DNA of 52,164 bases from an uncultured Prevotellaceae bacterium. Its GTDB lineage: Bacteria > Bacteroidota > Bacteroidia > Bacteroidales > Muribaculaceae. Location: positions 1-52,164 of the forward strand of contig CAMVPC010000023.1 of assembly GCA_947169265.1 (NCBI GenBank). The letters run 5' to 3'. Shown one piece after another: positions 43,160-51,258 of this stretch; position 1 is the stretch's first letter, and every line of letters begins with the position of its first letter. A program made the translations under genes and the position numbers. The notes under the pieces were generated by a model. The model was given only the letters and a program-made list of their open reading frames with translations. It was not told the DNA's origin and did not search any database.

Positions 43160-43676
43160 TTATGTCGTTTTTTTAATTGGCTATAGCCATATCGGCTCGA
43201 AATCCCTCGACGTGGACGGGAGCCTGAGCGATAACAGAAGCGGCGGTTGCAAACTTATCATGCGTCAAAACACGCGTTATGTGTTTTGCGCAAACGCTCG
43301 CATTGCAATGATAAACAAACGCTTAACGTCACCCATATAGCAGTGAAACGTTGTGCATTCCCATTGTCGTGAGGCCGATTCCCTATTATCAATCCACAAA
43401 ATTACAAAATATCGGCTAAAAATGGTAATTACCCACTTGTTATTTTTTCTAAAAAAGTGTTAAATTCACGGAAAGCCGGCTAAAAAGGTGGTGAAGCCCG
43501 TGTTTTTTAGAAAAAAATAAAGGGTTGCAGCAACAGTGCGCCGTTTATTCCAAATTGACAGCTTGGTTTCATACAAGAACTGATTATATCTTCGCAATCC
43601 AAGTAAGATACAACAAATTCCCGTTTTCGGCAAGGATTCATTCGAAAAAAATTGGGGGATTGTCGTGGAAAAGGGT
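43160..43676. other. gene-free region between recJ and the methyltransferase gene
   Basis: About 0.5 kb without a convincing reading frame or recognised RNA. It holds a palindrome GGCTATAGCC close to recJ and a minus-strand TAAGTTTG (43250-43257) that might be the recJ -7 box. It also has an imperfect nested stem (AAAACAC near 43267 with GTGTTTT near 43281, flanked by TTATCAT and ATGATAA), a GGTAATTACC palindrome at 43424-43433 and a large inverted repeat at 43441-43519. CGGCTAAAAA occurs twice (43413, 43477). Confidence 0.5.
43441..43519. repeat. imperfect inverted repeat with 46-base spacer
   Basis: Left arm 43441-43456 (TATTTTTTCTAAAAAA) matches the reverse complement of 43503-43519 with one extra T. 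Inside, CACGG (43467-43471) pairs with CCGTG (43498-43502). A transcript in either direction could fold into a long bulged stem. Confidence 0.6.
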
Positions 43677-43684
43677 TATCTTTG
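43677..43684 (+). promoter_or_regulatory. candidate -7 box of the methyltransferase gene
   Basis: TATCTTTG ends four bases before the GTG at 43689. A TTG lies 22 bases upstream (43652-43654), slightly farther than usual. If used, the transcript would begin at or very near the start codon. Confidence 0.45.
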
Positions 43685-43688
43685 CAGG

Positions 43689-44891
43689 GTGAAAGAGTTA
43701 GAGCATAGCCCACTTGTTGATGAGGCCACGATGGAATGGGCCGCGGCCCATCGGCTTGACGACGTGAAGCGGCTTGCGTTGCACATTCCGCGCGGCATCG
43801 ACCGTGAGGCCGCCCTGCGCCAAGTGGCGGGGTGGCAGGAGTTGCGGCGCAAAGTGCCGTCGTGGGCCGTGGTGGACGGCATCGTGTATCCCATCCACCT
43901 CTCGCTCGAACAGTGCTCGTCGCAGGCCACCGCCACACTCAAGGCCACATTGGTCGAAGGCGACACCCTCGTCGACCTCACGGGTGGCCTGGGGGTTGAT
44001 TTCTCGTTCATGGCACCACGTTTTGCCCATGCCGTTTATGTGGAGCGCAACGAGGAGTTGTGCGCGCTCGCCCGCCACAACTTCGCCTGCCTGGGGCTGA
44101 CGCACTGCGAGGTGGTCCACGGCACTGCCGAAGACTACCTGGCGTCGATGCCCGAAGCCAGCGTGATTTTTGTCGACCCGGCGCGGCGCGACGCCCACGG
44201 AGAGCGCGTCGTAAGCCTCAAGGACTGCACACCCGACGTCGAGGCGCTGCACGACACATTGCTCGCCAAGGCACGGCGCGTGCTGCTCAAGCTCTCGCCC
44301 ATGCTCGACTGGCACAATGCCGTCACGCGACTGGCACGCGTCAAGCGGGTGCTAATCGTGAGCGTGGCCGGCGAGTGCAAGGAATTGCTGCTGCTGCTCG
44401 ACCGCGACCACACGGCATCGCCCATCGTCACCTGCATTAACGACCGGCATACTTTCGCCTTCACCCCCGGTGAGCCGTGCCCACCACTCCCATTGTGGGA
44501 TGGCGAGAGTGAGCACCGCTACCTCTACGAGCCCAACGCCTCGGTCATGAAAGCGGCGTGCCACGAGCACCTCGCCAATCACTTTGGACTCGTTGCCGTG
44601 GCCCAAAACAGCCACCTGTTCCTGGGCGACGCTCCCCTACCCGACTTCCCGGGCCGAGGCTTTATCATTGATGAACGCCTTCCTCTCACCAGTTCACTGC
44701 TCAAACGCGGCTTACCGAGCCTCGGGCAAGCCAACGTGACCGTGCGCAACTACCCTATGCGCACCGAGCAACTCCGCCGCCGCCTCAAGCTCAAGGATGG
44801 AGGCGACACCTATCTATTCGCCACCACGGCCCAAAACGGCCGCAAGTGGCTCTATCGTTGTACCAAACTCACTGTTCCCGTTGTCACATGA
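43689..44891 (+). CDS. class I SAM-dependent methyltransferase with THUMP-like domain
   Basis: About 400 residues. An N-terminal helical part (WAAAHRLDDVKRLALHIP) is followed by a Rossmann methyltransferase core with LVDLTGGLGVDFSFMA, where SAM would bind, YVERNEELCALARHNF, and the conserved IFVDPARRDAHGERVV. The C-terminal 80 residues (FIIDERLPLTSSLLKRGLPSLGQANVTVRNYPM) fit the THUMP-like domain of this family. RNA methylation is the likely role but the target is unknown. Start uncertain: GTG 43689 suits the promoter, GTG 43665 is the longest frame, ATG 43731 is an alternative. The stop overlaps the lipoprotein gene (ATGA). Confidence 0.85.
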   Translation: MKELEHSPLVDEATMEWAAAHRLDDVKRLALHIPRGIDREAALRQVAGWQELRRKVPSWAVVDGIVYPIHLSLEQCSSQATATLKATLVEGDTLVDLTGGLGVDFSFMAPRFAHAVYVERNEELCALARHNFACLGLTHCEVVHGTAEDYLASMPEASVIFVDPARRDAHGERVVSLKDCTPDVEALHDTLLAKARRVLLKLSPMLDWHNAVTRLARVKRVLIVSVAGECKELLLLLDRDHTASPIVTCINDRHTFAFTPGEPCPPLPLWDGESEHRYLYEPNASVMKAACHEHLANHFGLVAVAQNSHLFLGDAPLPDFPGRGFIIDERLPLTSSLLKRGLPSLGQANVTVRNYPMRTEQLRRRLKLKDGGDTYLFATTAQNGRKWLYRCTKLTVPVVT

Positions 44892-45751
44892 ACAAACTTA
44901 CCATCTTACTGATATTGTGCGTAGCCATGCTCGCCGTTTCATGTTCCCACGAACAAGAAGCCCAATCGATGGCCGTCGAAGCCATCTTGGGCCTCAACAA
45001 AGGTACTTCCCTCGAGGAGGCGTGCCGCTCCCTCGAGCGGTTCACCGTCGAGAAGCCTTGCCATGTAGCCTTGAACGACGAAAACGACATGAACTACACC
45101 CTGCTGCGAGAAACCCTCGACGCCGATGCCGACTCGCTCCTTGAAGCCGAATACGACGCGCTCGTCTCGCCGGAGGTAAGCATCGACAACGCGCCGCTCA
45201 TCGTCCTGTGCAACGACTGGAGTAGCGCCGACTCGCTGCGCAACGGCAAGCCGGGGCGCATCCACAACGTCGCCTCCCTATCACCTGGCTGCAGCAATGG
45301 TATTCCGAGCGCAAGACTCGAAATTTTCAAGGCGCTACGCGGCGGCAATCAGCAAGCACTTGCCGAAATCATCAAGCGGCGTCTCGACGCTATGGACGAC
45401 CGCACGCAACGCGACGCACACGGGCACGCCATCGCCGTCGGCGACAACCTCACCGCGCTGCAAAACGACCTCAACGCCGCGCTCGACATCGCCCGAAGGC
45501 TCGTGGACGACGAGGCCGTAGCGGTTGTCAACTGTGACTACATCGTACTGCCCAAGTCACGGCTCGACGGCACTTTCGACGGTGGCTATGCCCGTGCCAC
45601 CGTCACTATGGTCAAAGCCGCCACAGGCCAACAAGTAGGTCATACCTTCAAGGTTTACGCCGCCAGCTCGGACCGTGTAGATGGTAGCGACCTGCTCGGC
45701 AACCTCAAGCTCAACCTGCTGCGCCACGTAGCGCTCGCAATACCCCGTTAA
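44888..45751 (+). CDS. lipoprotein of unknown function
   Basis: 287 residues with a signal peptide ending in the lipobox AVSC (MNKLTILLILCVAMLAVSC). I recognise no domain. The central part is acidic and repetitive in Asp/Ala/Leu (NDENDMNYTLLRETLDADADSLLEAEYDAL), and the C-terminal 90 residues look like a beta-rich module (VVNCDYIVLPKSRLDGTF). The start ATG 44888 overlaps the methyltransferase stop by four bases, so the two are translated together despite the lack of an evident functional link. Confidence 0.8.
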   Translation: MNKLTILLILCVAMLAVSCSHEQEAQSMAVEAILGLNKGTSLEEACRSLERFTVEKPCHVALNDENDMNYTLLRETLDADADSLLEAEYDALVSPEVSIDNAPLIVLCNDWSSADSLRNGKPGRIHNVASLSPGCSNGIPSARLEIFKALRGGNQQALAEIIKRRLDAMDDRTQRDAHGHAIAVGDNLTALQNDLNAALDIARRLVDDEAVAVVNCDYIVLPKSRLDGTFDGGYARATVTMVKAATGQQVGHTFKVYAASSDRVDGSDLLGNLKLNLLRHVALAIPR

Positions 45752-45754
45752 CGA

Positions 45755-45792
45755 ACGAAACCCCGCCGCGAGCAAGCGTTGCAGGGTTTCGT
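45755..45792. terminator. terminator between convergent lipoprotein genes
   Basis: ACGAAACCC (45755-45763) pairs with GGGTTTCGT (45784-45792) around a 20-base loop that can itself fold. It lies between the ends of two convergent genes and can serve both. Confidence 0.7.
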
Positions 45793-45815
45793 CTATATCA
45801 AGGGATGTCTTAGTC

Positions 45816-46466
45816 TTATCTGCCTCGAGTGCGCAACTGGAACGATCCCAGCGTGTAGAGCACATCGCCATTCGAGAAGCTGATGGCAAACTCGACGTTG
45901 CCGCTCTTCAGCTTGTTAGTGGCAACCACCTCGGCAGTGTAGCGCACGGCACGACCGGGAGCCAGTTCGCTGATAATCGCCGTGGGCGAAAGATAAATCT
46001 GCTTCGTACCCGAAACGGTAATAACAGGGGCGATGTCATACACATAGTCATTGCCGTTGTTGCGAACAATAAAGGTCAGCTTCGCTTGTTCGCCGGCATC
46101 AATGCAGCGGTTATCGTTCGAGTCGATAAAACGAATGTCCTCGATATCGACCGATGAATAGGGGCTGTAAGAGTTATTCGTGCGATAGTCGTTATTGTCA
46201 TAACCATTATAATAGTCCGACGAACGGCTCTCGCTGCTCTTTTCCTTTGGCGTAGTAGCCGCGGCACCAATCAGTCCGCCAATGGCCATACCGGCCACTG
46301 TACCCACATGATGCCCGCGATGTCCACCGGCCAGCCCACCGATAGCCGAACCGAACATGCCACCGAGCGAAGCGCCCGTAGTGACGCCAAAGAATTGTCT
46401 TGAGCTTGAGCAGGAACTTGCCACAAGCAGTGTGGCACACAATGCCAAAATCGATAATTTCTTCAT
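45816..46466 (-). CDS. lipoprotein with glycine zipper and beta-sandwich domain
   Basis: 216 residues. Signal peptide with lipobox VASSC, then a glycine-zipper region from about 26 to 70 (GASLGGMFGSAIGGLAGG and GTVAGMAIGGLIGAAA) of the kind that packs against or inserts into membranes. A Tyr/Asn/Ser-rich linker leads to a C-terminal beta domain (LTFIVRNNGNDYVYDIAPVI) reminiscent of CARDB or similar adhesion-like folds. Probably located in the outer membrane or periplasm; function unknown. Confidence 0.8.
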   Translation of the reverse strand: MKKLSILALCATLLVASSCSSSRQFFGVTTGASLGGMFGSAIGGLAGGHRGHHVGTVAGMAIGGLIGAAATTPKEKSSESRSSDYYNGYDNNDYRTNNSYSPYSSVDIEDIRFIDSNDNRCIDAGEQAKLTFIVRNNGNDYVYDIAPVITVSGTKQIYLSPTAIISELAPGRAVRYTAEVVATNKLKSGNVEFAISFSNGDVLYTLGSFQLRTRGR

Positions 46467-46515
46467 TTTCAGTTATTTTAAGTAGGAATTATATTACGTA
46501 TTATTCAAATTAAGG

Positions 46516-47637
46516 TTATTTCTCGGCAAGCATGGTGGTAATGAGACTCTTGTTGAGTTTCTCCACAGCGGTGAGTCCTGTGCCCTTAGGGTGGCGCGAC
46601 GCGATGTCGGCAAGGATTTGGCGCAAAGCCGCCTTGTTCAGGTTGCTCAGCATGCGGCGCGTGAGCGGCCTCACCGAGGCCACAGCCCAACGTCCTTTCA
46701 TGCCCGGGTAGAGGCTCCTCACCCACGAGAGCGTGAACTGCTCCTCGTCGAAGGGAGAGTAGCGGAAATCTTGGTCTTTATTGTAGGGCTCATCGAGGTT
46801 CACTTTAATTTGCTTGCCGTCGGCGGTGGGTGTGATACTCCACACGATGGGCCCAAGCAGAGCTCCGTGCCCACCATAGCCGGTAGGACGCGAAGCGATG
46901 AACTCAAACTCATCTTTCGAGATGCGTTTGCCATCGGCATGATAGATTACCTCGCCCGTGTTGGGATCCACCTCTTTGGATATATCGGGCATGCGCACCA
47001 CTTTCATGCGGTTTTGGGCAAACGCGAGTTTCCACCCATCATCCACTTTCTCAAGGTAATATTCACCCGGACACACCAGCGAGCCGCGTTCAAGAGGTTT
47101 TCCCAACGTAGCCGTGTCACCACGCGCGCTCACCCACACGCCATTGAGCATGGCTTGCATATCGAGCATTTCCTCACCATAGCGCAGTTGGGCCGAAGAG
47201 GCGATAAGCACATCGACCACGCCACCGGCGGCATTACGGAACACGATAAGGTCCCAAGCGCCAATCTTTTGGTGCTTCACAGTGAAGCCACGACGATTGG
47301 TCACGCGCGGCACTCCCTTGACCACTTTCACCTCGTAGTAACACTTACCTCGCTCGTCAAAGTCTTCGGCTCGAGGGTCGGTCACGAAGGCCACGTGCGT
47401 CACCCGGTCGTTCTCGTCAACGCATTTTATCTTGCGGCACTCATAGTCACCGTTTCGCCACACGCTGTTGTCGTCGGCGAGAAACACGTTATTATCACCT
47501 TGTGTGAGTGCCGCTTTGGCACTGGCTAATTCCTCGTCGATTCCCATTGTCTCGACACGAGGCGGTTCAGGTATTCGTGCCGAAGAACTTACCGCCATAC
47601 AAAGTGCGGGCAAGAGTATCGCAAATATCTTTTTCAT
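46516..47637 (-). CDS. secreted protein of unknown function
   Basis: 373 residues with a signal peptide (MKKIFAILLPALCMAVSSSA, cleavage near SSSA-RIP). No family recognised. The mature protein is mixed alpha/beta in appearance with conserved-looking turns (RRGFTVKHQKIGAWDLIVF, DPNTGEVIYHADGKRISKDEF). The C terminus is helical and basic. A minus-strand TATTTTTG at 47660-47667 may be its -7 box. Confidence 0.72.
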   Translation of the reverse strand: MKKIFAILLPALCMAVSSSARIPEPPRVETMGIDEELASAKAALTQGDNNVFLADDNSVWRNGDYECRKIKCVDENDRVTHVAFVTDPRAEDFDERGKCYYEVKVVKGVPRVTNRRGFTVKHQKIGAWDLIVFRNAAGGVVDVLIASSAQLRYGEEMLDMQAMLNGVWVSARGDTATLGKPLERGSLVCPGEYYLEKVDDGWKLAFAQNRMKVVRMPDISKEVDPNTGEVIYHADGKRISKDEFEFIASRPTGYGGHGALLGPIVWSITPTADGKQIKVNLDEPYNKDQDFRYSPFDEEQFTLSWVRSLYPGMKGRWAVASVRPLTRRMLSNLNKAALRQILADIASRHPKGTGLTAVEKLNKSLITTMLAEK

Positions 47638-47729
47638 TTCTCAATCATTAAGTTTGAAGCAAAAATAACAAATAATAGAACGTAGAAGAGCGAAAAGATT
47701 ATTAAAAATGCTCAAAAGGGCACAATTTA

Positions 47730-47753
47730 CCGCAATTTAGAACAATCTTGCGG
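47730..47753 (-). terminator. weak hairpin after the glycan-binding protein gene
   Basis: CCGCAA (47730-47735) and TTGCGG (47748-47753) form a six-pair stem two bases after the stop codon of the minus-strand gene. Short stem and no T run, so only a candidate. Confidence 0.35.
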
Positions 47754-47755
47754 CA

Positions 47756-48421
47756 TTAATGCACATCAATTCCGTCGAAATACAATTCGGAGATAGCCGT
47801 ATCCTCATATTTTGTGCCGGGATAGACTTCAAGAATCTCAAATTTAAGCGACCACTGTGGCGCCTGCTCATCGTGGGGTCCCAGCACGCCCACATCAAAG
47901 CACTGCAAATTGCGCGTATCGTTGAGTTGTAAAATAGCGTACGGCACATCGTTATAATACATCATGAGGCTTTTTACCCTCGAATTTTCGCACCAGGCCT
48001 TTTGATTCTTCACATACCCGTTAAGAATCTTCACCGTAGTAACGCGCGGACACATACCCGGGAAGCGATACACCAGATACTCACCCACACCCTGTCCTTT
48101 TGCGCCCTCGACCCACGCACTCGTATGGTCAAAATCGTGGGCATTGACTGGCGCATAGTCAAATTTTGCCGTTGGCGGCAAGCAACTTGAAGCCTCCACC
48201 GTGTCGATCACGCCGCCACAATACCAGCTGCACTTGCCGCTGTAAAGGTCTTCGAATACAAAGTTATTTTCGACAAGGTAGTCGAATTTCGCTTTATTGT
48301 CCATCAGCGATTGGGCGGGCAACGCGAAAGTTTGACTCGGCTTGATCGTCTTCACTTGTGCCCACAAGCACACCGGCAACACGACAGCCATCAGCGTGAA
48401 TAAAAATTTATAACTTCTCAT
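47756..48421 (-). CDS. secreted protein with discoidin-like (NADase-type) glycan-binding domain
   Basis: 221 residues. Signal peptide (ending near LWA). After about 60 residues comes a beta-jelly-roll-like domain: ASSCLPPTAKFDYAPVNAHDFDHTSAWVEGAKG, GVGEYLVYRF, TVKILNGYVKNQKAW, SRVKSLMMYYND, and DTRNLQCFDVG. This matches the pattern I know from NADase-type glycan-binding (F5/8-like) domains. No catalytic domain is attached, so a binding role at the cell surface or in the periplasm is inferred. It lies 17 bases after the MBL-fold gene and is probably co-transcribed with it. Confidence 0.75.
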   Translation of the reverse strand: MRSYKFLFTLMAVVLPVCLWAQVKTIKPSQTFALPAQSLMDNKAKFDYLVENNFVFEDLYSGKCSWYCGGVIDTVEASSCLPPTAKFDYAPVNAHDFDHTSAWVEGAKGQGVGEYLVYRFPGMCPRVTTVKILNGYVKNQKAWCENSRVKSLMMYYNDVPYAILQLNDTRNLQCFDVGVLGPHDEQAPQWSLKFEILEVYPGTKYEDTAISELYFDGIDVH

Positions 48422-48438
48422 AACTCACTATATATTAA

Positions 48439-49206
48439 TCATTCAACATTAATTCTCATGCCATCGTAAGCCAGCTCCACGCCATCGGGCAAGAGTCGCG
48501 AAGTGGCTTCGTGGAAACCAATCTCGTGGCTAAAATGGATAAACACGGCACGTCCAGGCGACACTATATCGACAATCTCAAGCGCCTCGGCAAGCGACAA
48601 GTGGGACAGGTGCGGTTCCATGCGCAACGCATTGAGAACCAGCAATGGTATGCCCTTGATGCGCTCAAGTTGCTCGCGAGCTATCGTCTTGCAGTCGGTG
48701 ATATAGGCCATAGGGCCTATCTCGAAACCGAGAATCGGCAAGCGGTAATGCATCACGGGAATCGCACGAACCTCCACACCGAGGCAATCGAAGCGCTCAT
48801 CGTCATGAATCTCGGTAAAAGCGAAGCGCGGCGTGCCGGGATAGGGTTTCTCGGCGAAGCAGTAAGGCAACTGGACGCGCAAGCGCTCTATCACGTCACC
48901 ACGGGCAAAGACGGGAAACGGATGCTCGCGCAGGGCGTAAGGCCGCAAGTCGTCCATACCACCCACGTGGTCGTAGTGGATGTGGGATATCAACAGCGCA
49001 TCGACATTATCGTCACTGGCCCTAAGTATCTGTTGGCGAAAATCGGGACCGCAGTCTATCAAGATTTTGCGGCCTTGATAGCGCACAATAGCACTCTGCC
49101 GCAACCGCTTGTCGCGCGGGTCGGTCGAGTGGCACACCGGGCACGGACATTTGATTTGCGGTACACCGGTCGAAGTCCCAGTTCCTAAAAATTCAATCTC
49201 AAGCAT
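48439..49206 (-). CDS. MBL-fold metallohydrolase (PhnP-like)
   Basis: 255 residues, cytoplasmic. The metallo-beta-lactamase motif is SHIHYDH (His75, His77, Asp79, His80), with further ligands in VMHYR, YITDC and FIHFSHEIG. The N terminus has LGTGTSTGVPQIKC and a cysteine set (C20, C22, C25), as in PhnP where a structural zinc is bound. PhnP is a cyclic-phosphate phosphodiesterase; most Bacteroidota homologues have no proven substrate. No phosphonate genes are nearby. Confidence 0.88.
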   Translation of the reverse strand: MLEIEFLGTGTSTGVPQIKCPCPVCHSTDPRDKRLRQSAIVRYQGRKILIDCGPDFRQQILRASDDNVDALLISHIHYDHVGGMDDLRPYALREHPFPVFARGDVIERLRVQLPYCFAEKPYPGTPRFAFTEIHDDERFDCLGVEVRAIPVMHYRLPILGFEIGPMAYITDCKTIAREQLERIKGIPLLVLNALRMEPHLSHLSLAEALEIVDIVSPGRAVFIHFSHEIGFHEATSRLLPDGVELAYDGMRINVE

Positions 49207-49277
49207 CTATTGTAAACAAATTAACTGATTGACACATAAACGGGCTAATAGTTTAACGGGGGGCTCCCTCTTTTTCA

Positions 49278-50195
49278 TCATTTCACGAGCAAGCCATCCA
49301 CAAAGTGGAGCGTGACACCACCGTCGTAGCTCCACACCTCGCGCAGGCCCGTTTGGTCGGGCAGTTGCGCGATGGAGCGCGGCGCGCCAAGTGCGAGTCG
49401 GCACTCTTCTTTGGTCATACCCTCGTCCACATGTCCGTTGACGATTAGTTGCCAATGGGCATCGCCAATGTGAGGATAAGACTGGCGCGGATCGTTCAGG
49501 GCGAAGAGCGCGTCGAAGGTGCGGTTATTCATCAGTTCATTACCGCTCGAGAGCCACACCAGGGCACGCTCACCGTTGTCGCGTGCGGTAAAAATCACCT
49601 TGAGCGGTAGCACCTTGTTACCGGGCGCCACATCGTCAACAGTCACCTTGACAAACTTGCGCCCACGCTTCATTTCCTCACTGCCGGCATCGTACCAAAT
49701 GGGCGTCATCACATAGAACTCGTGCCCCACGAGCCGTGAGCGGTAGTGCTCCACCATATCCATGTTTACCAGGAACGGCACCACAAATGACGGAGTGAAT
49801 TCGCCCGGAGCTTTCGACGTGCGGTAAACGAGGTGGCGTGGCCCATCGTCGAAAAGCAGATTGACCACACGTCGCCCATCGAGCGAGAGCACGGTGTCGC
49901 AACCCGCGTAAGTCAAGTAGCGTCCGGCCAAATGCAACGTGTCACGGTCGAAAGCGCGCGAATGTTCAAACAAGAGGCGCGCGTTGTCGTCGGTAACAAA
50001 GAAACGTTTTCCCGGTTGCCACATAGGCACCGAATCGCTGTAAGTCACGCTGAGCGCCGTGCCGGCCTGCGACGCGTGCCCCACAACACGTGCCACGTCG
50101 CGATCAGTAACGCGTTTTCCGGTCTCGACACCGGTCCCGCAAGCGGCGGCCACACATGCCATCAAGGCCAAAAATAAGTGTAAATGTATTCTCAT
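49278..50195 (-). CDS. lipoprotein with C-terminal BamE-like module
   Basis: 305 residues. Signal peptide with lipobox VAAAC. The body is beta-rich with no family recognised. The last 65 residues (GHVDEGMTKEECRLALGAP, EVWSYDGGVTLHFVDGLLV) follow the pattern GMT...LG.P...W.Y..G..L.F.DG.L of BamE/SmpA-OmlA modules, which help outer-membrane assembly in Proteobacteria. A minus-strand TAACTTTG at 50213-50220 is a likely -7 box, giving a leader of only about a dozen bases. Confidence 0.78.
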   Translation of the reverse strand: MRIHLHLFLALMACVAAACGTGVETGKRVTDRDVARVVGHASQAGTALSVTYSDSVPMWQPGKRFFVTDDNARLLFEHSRAFDRDTLHLAGRYLTYAGCDTVLSLDGRRVVNLLFDDGPRHLVYRTSKAPGEFTPSFVVPFLVNMDMVEHYRSRLVGHEFYVMTPIWYDAGSEEMKRGRKFVKVTVDDVAPGNKVLPLKVIFTARDNGERALVWLSSGNELMNNRTFDALFALNDPRQSYPHIGDAHWQLIVNGHVDEGMTKEECRLALGAPRSIAQLPDQTGLREVWSYDGGVTLHFVDGLLVK

Positions 50196-50303
50196 TTTTC
50201 GGTTTTCTCATGCAAAGTTAAGTTTTATTCCCGAAATATTACGCCATATCAATTATTTTTTGTAATTTAGCGCATTGTTTAACAAATCTACCTTATTAAA
50301 CTT

Positions 50304-50615
50304 ATGGCTAACAATCGAGATTTCAAGAAAGCTATCAAGACCGCGTGCAGTGTCATCGCCGGTGAGTGTATCATGGCACAAGAGAAGGATCAAAAAAAGG
50401 AATGGGACAGCCTCGTCATCGACGCGGCCCTCGTGCAGCAAGAGGCAGTGAACCGCACCTCGGTGAAGTTCGACAAGAAACCCGCCGAATTTGCCAACGG
50501 CCGCGAGTATCGTCGTGCCCGCCGCGCCTTCTTCAAGGGTGTTGAGAAGGAAATCACAGAATATATGCGCCAGGAAGTGGGCGAAATCGCCAAGAAAATG
50601 AACGACTTGCGCTAG
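50304..50615 (+). CDS. small conserved hypothetical protein
   Basis: 103 residues, highly charged and predicted helical, no signal peptide (MANNRDFKKAIKTACSVIAGE; C terminus EYMRQEVGEIAKKMNDLR). No domain recognised. A weak TAATTTAG lies upstream in the AT-rich gap. It precedes the acyltransferase gene by 28 bases and may be co-transcribed with it. Confidence 0.7.
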   Translation: MANNRDFKKAIKTACSVIAGECIMAQEKDQKKEWDSLVIDAALVQQEAVNRTSVKFDKKPAEFANGREYRRARRAFFKGVEKEITEYMRQEVGEIAKKMNDLR

Positions 50616-50643
50616 TAAGCGCGTTTTACCGTCATAGCACCGC

Positions 50644-51210
50644 ATGAACTTGTGGGGCAAAATACTGCATCGGCGAGGATGGACGTTCACCATCGCCCAT
50701 CCCGAGGTGGAGAAATGTGTCATCTGCGTCGCGCCGCACACCAGCAACTGGGACTTCATCATGGGCGAGTTGTGTATCCGATCGGTGGGACGTACCGCCA
50801 GTTTCCTGATGAAGGATACCTGGTTCTTCTTTCCGCTGGGATGGCTCTTGCGACGAATGGGCGGTATTCCCGTGTCGCGCAAGAAACACACTAATGTCAC
50901 CGCTGGTGTCGTGGCCGAGTTTGAGCGAAACGTCCACCTGTGGGTCGCCGTCACTCCCGAAGGCACACGCAGCCGCAATGAGCATTGGCACAAAGGCTTC
51001 CTGCACATCGCGCGTGATGCCGGCGTACCGGTTGTACTCGCTTATATCGATTATCGGCGGCGACACGTGTGCATCGACCGTGTGTTCACGCCCACCGACG
51101 ACCCCGATACCGACATGCTCGCCATCAAGCGCTACTTCCACGACCATCGTGACGCCGCGCGCTACCCCGACAAATTCGCCACCGGCCTTGAGATTGTCAC
51201 GGCTGATTGA
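50644..51210 (+). CDS. 1-acylglycerol-3-phosphate acyltransferase family protein
   Basis: 188 residues with the two acyltransferase motifs HTSNWD (His32, Asp37, the HX4D catalytic pair) and TPEGTRSR (104-111). It is shorter than PlsC and has one hydrophobic segment around 60-72, typical of the small Bacteroidota members. It likely transfers an acyl chain to lysophosphatidate or a related lipid at the inner membrane; the exact acceptor is not determinable. Confidence 0.9.
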   Translation: MNLWGKILHRRGWTFTIAHPEVEKCVICVAPHTSNWDFIMGELCIRSVGRTASFLMKDTWFFFPLGWLLRRMGGIPVSRKKHTNVTAGVVAEFERNVHLWVAVTPEGTRSRNEHWHKGFLHIARDAGVPVVLAYIDYRRRHVCIDRVFTPTDDPDTDMLAIKRYFHDHRDAARYPDKFATGLEIVTAD

Positions 51211-51258
51211 TGATAGTTTTTAAATGCTTTACCTCAACACTTAACACTTAACAAACGG

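Noticed and set aside
50253-51008. 251-residue minus-strand open frame
   Set aside because: Covers the complement of the small hypothetical gene and the acyltransferase gene, whose HX4D and PEGTR motifs show which strand is real.
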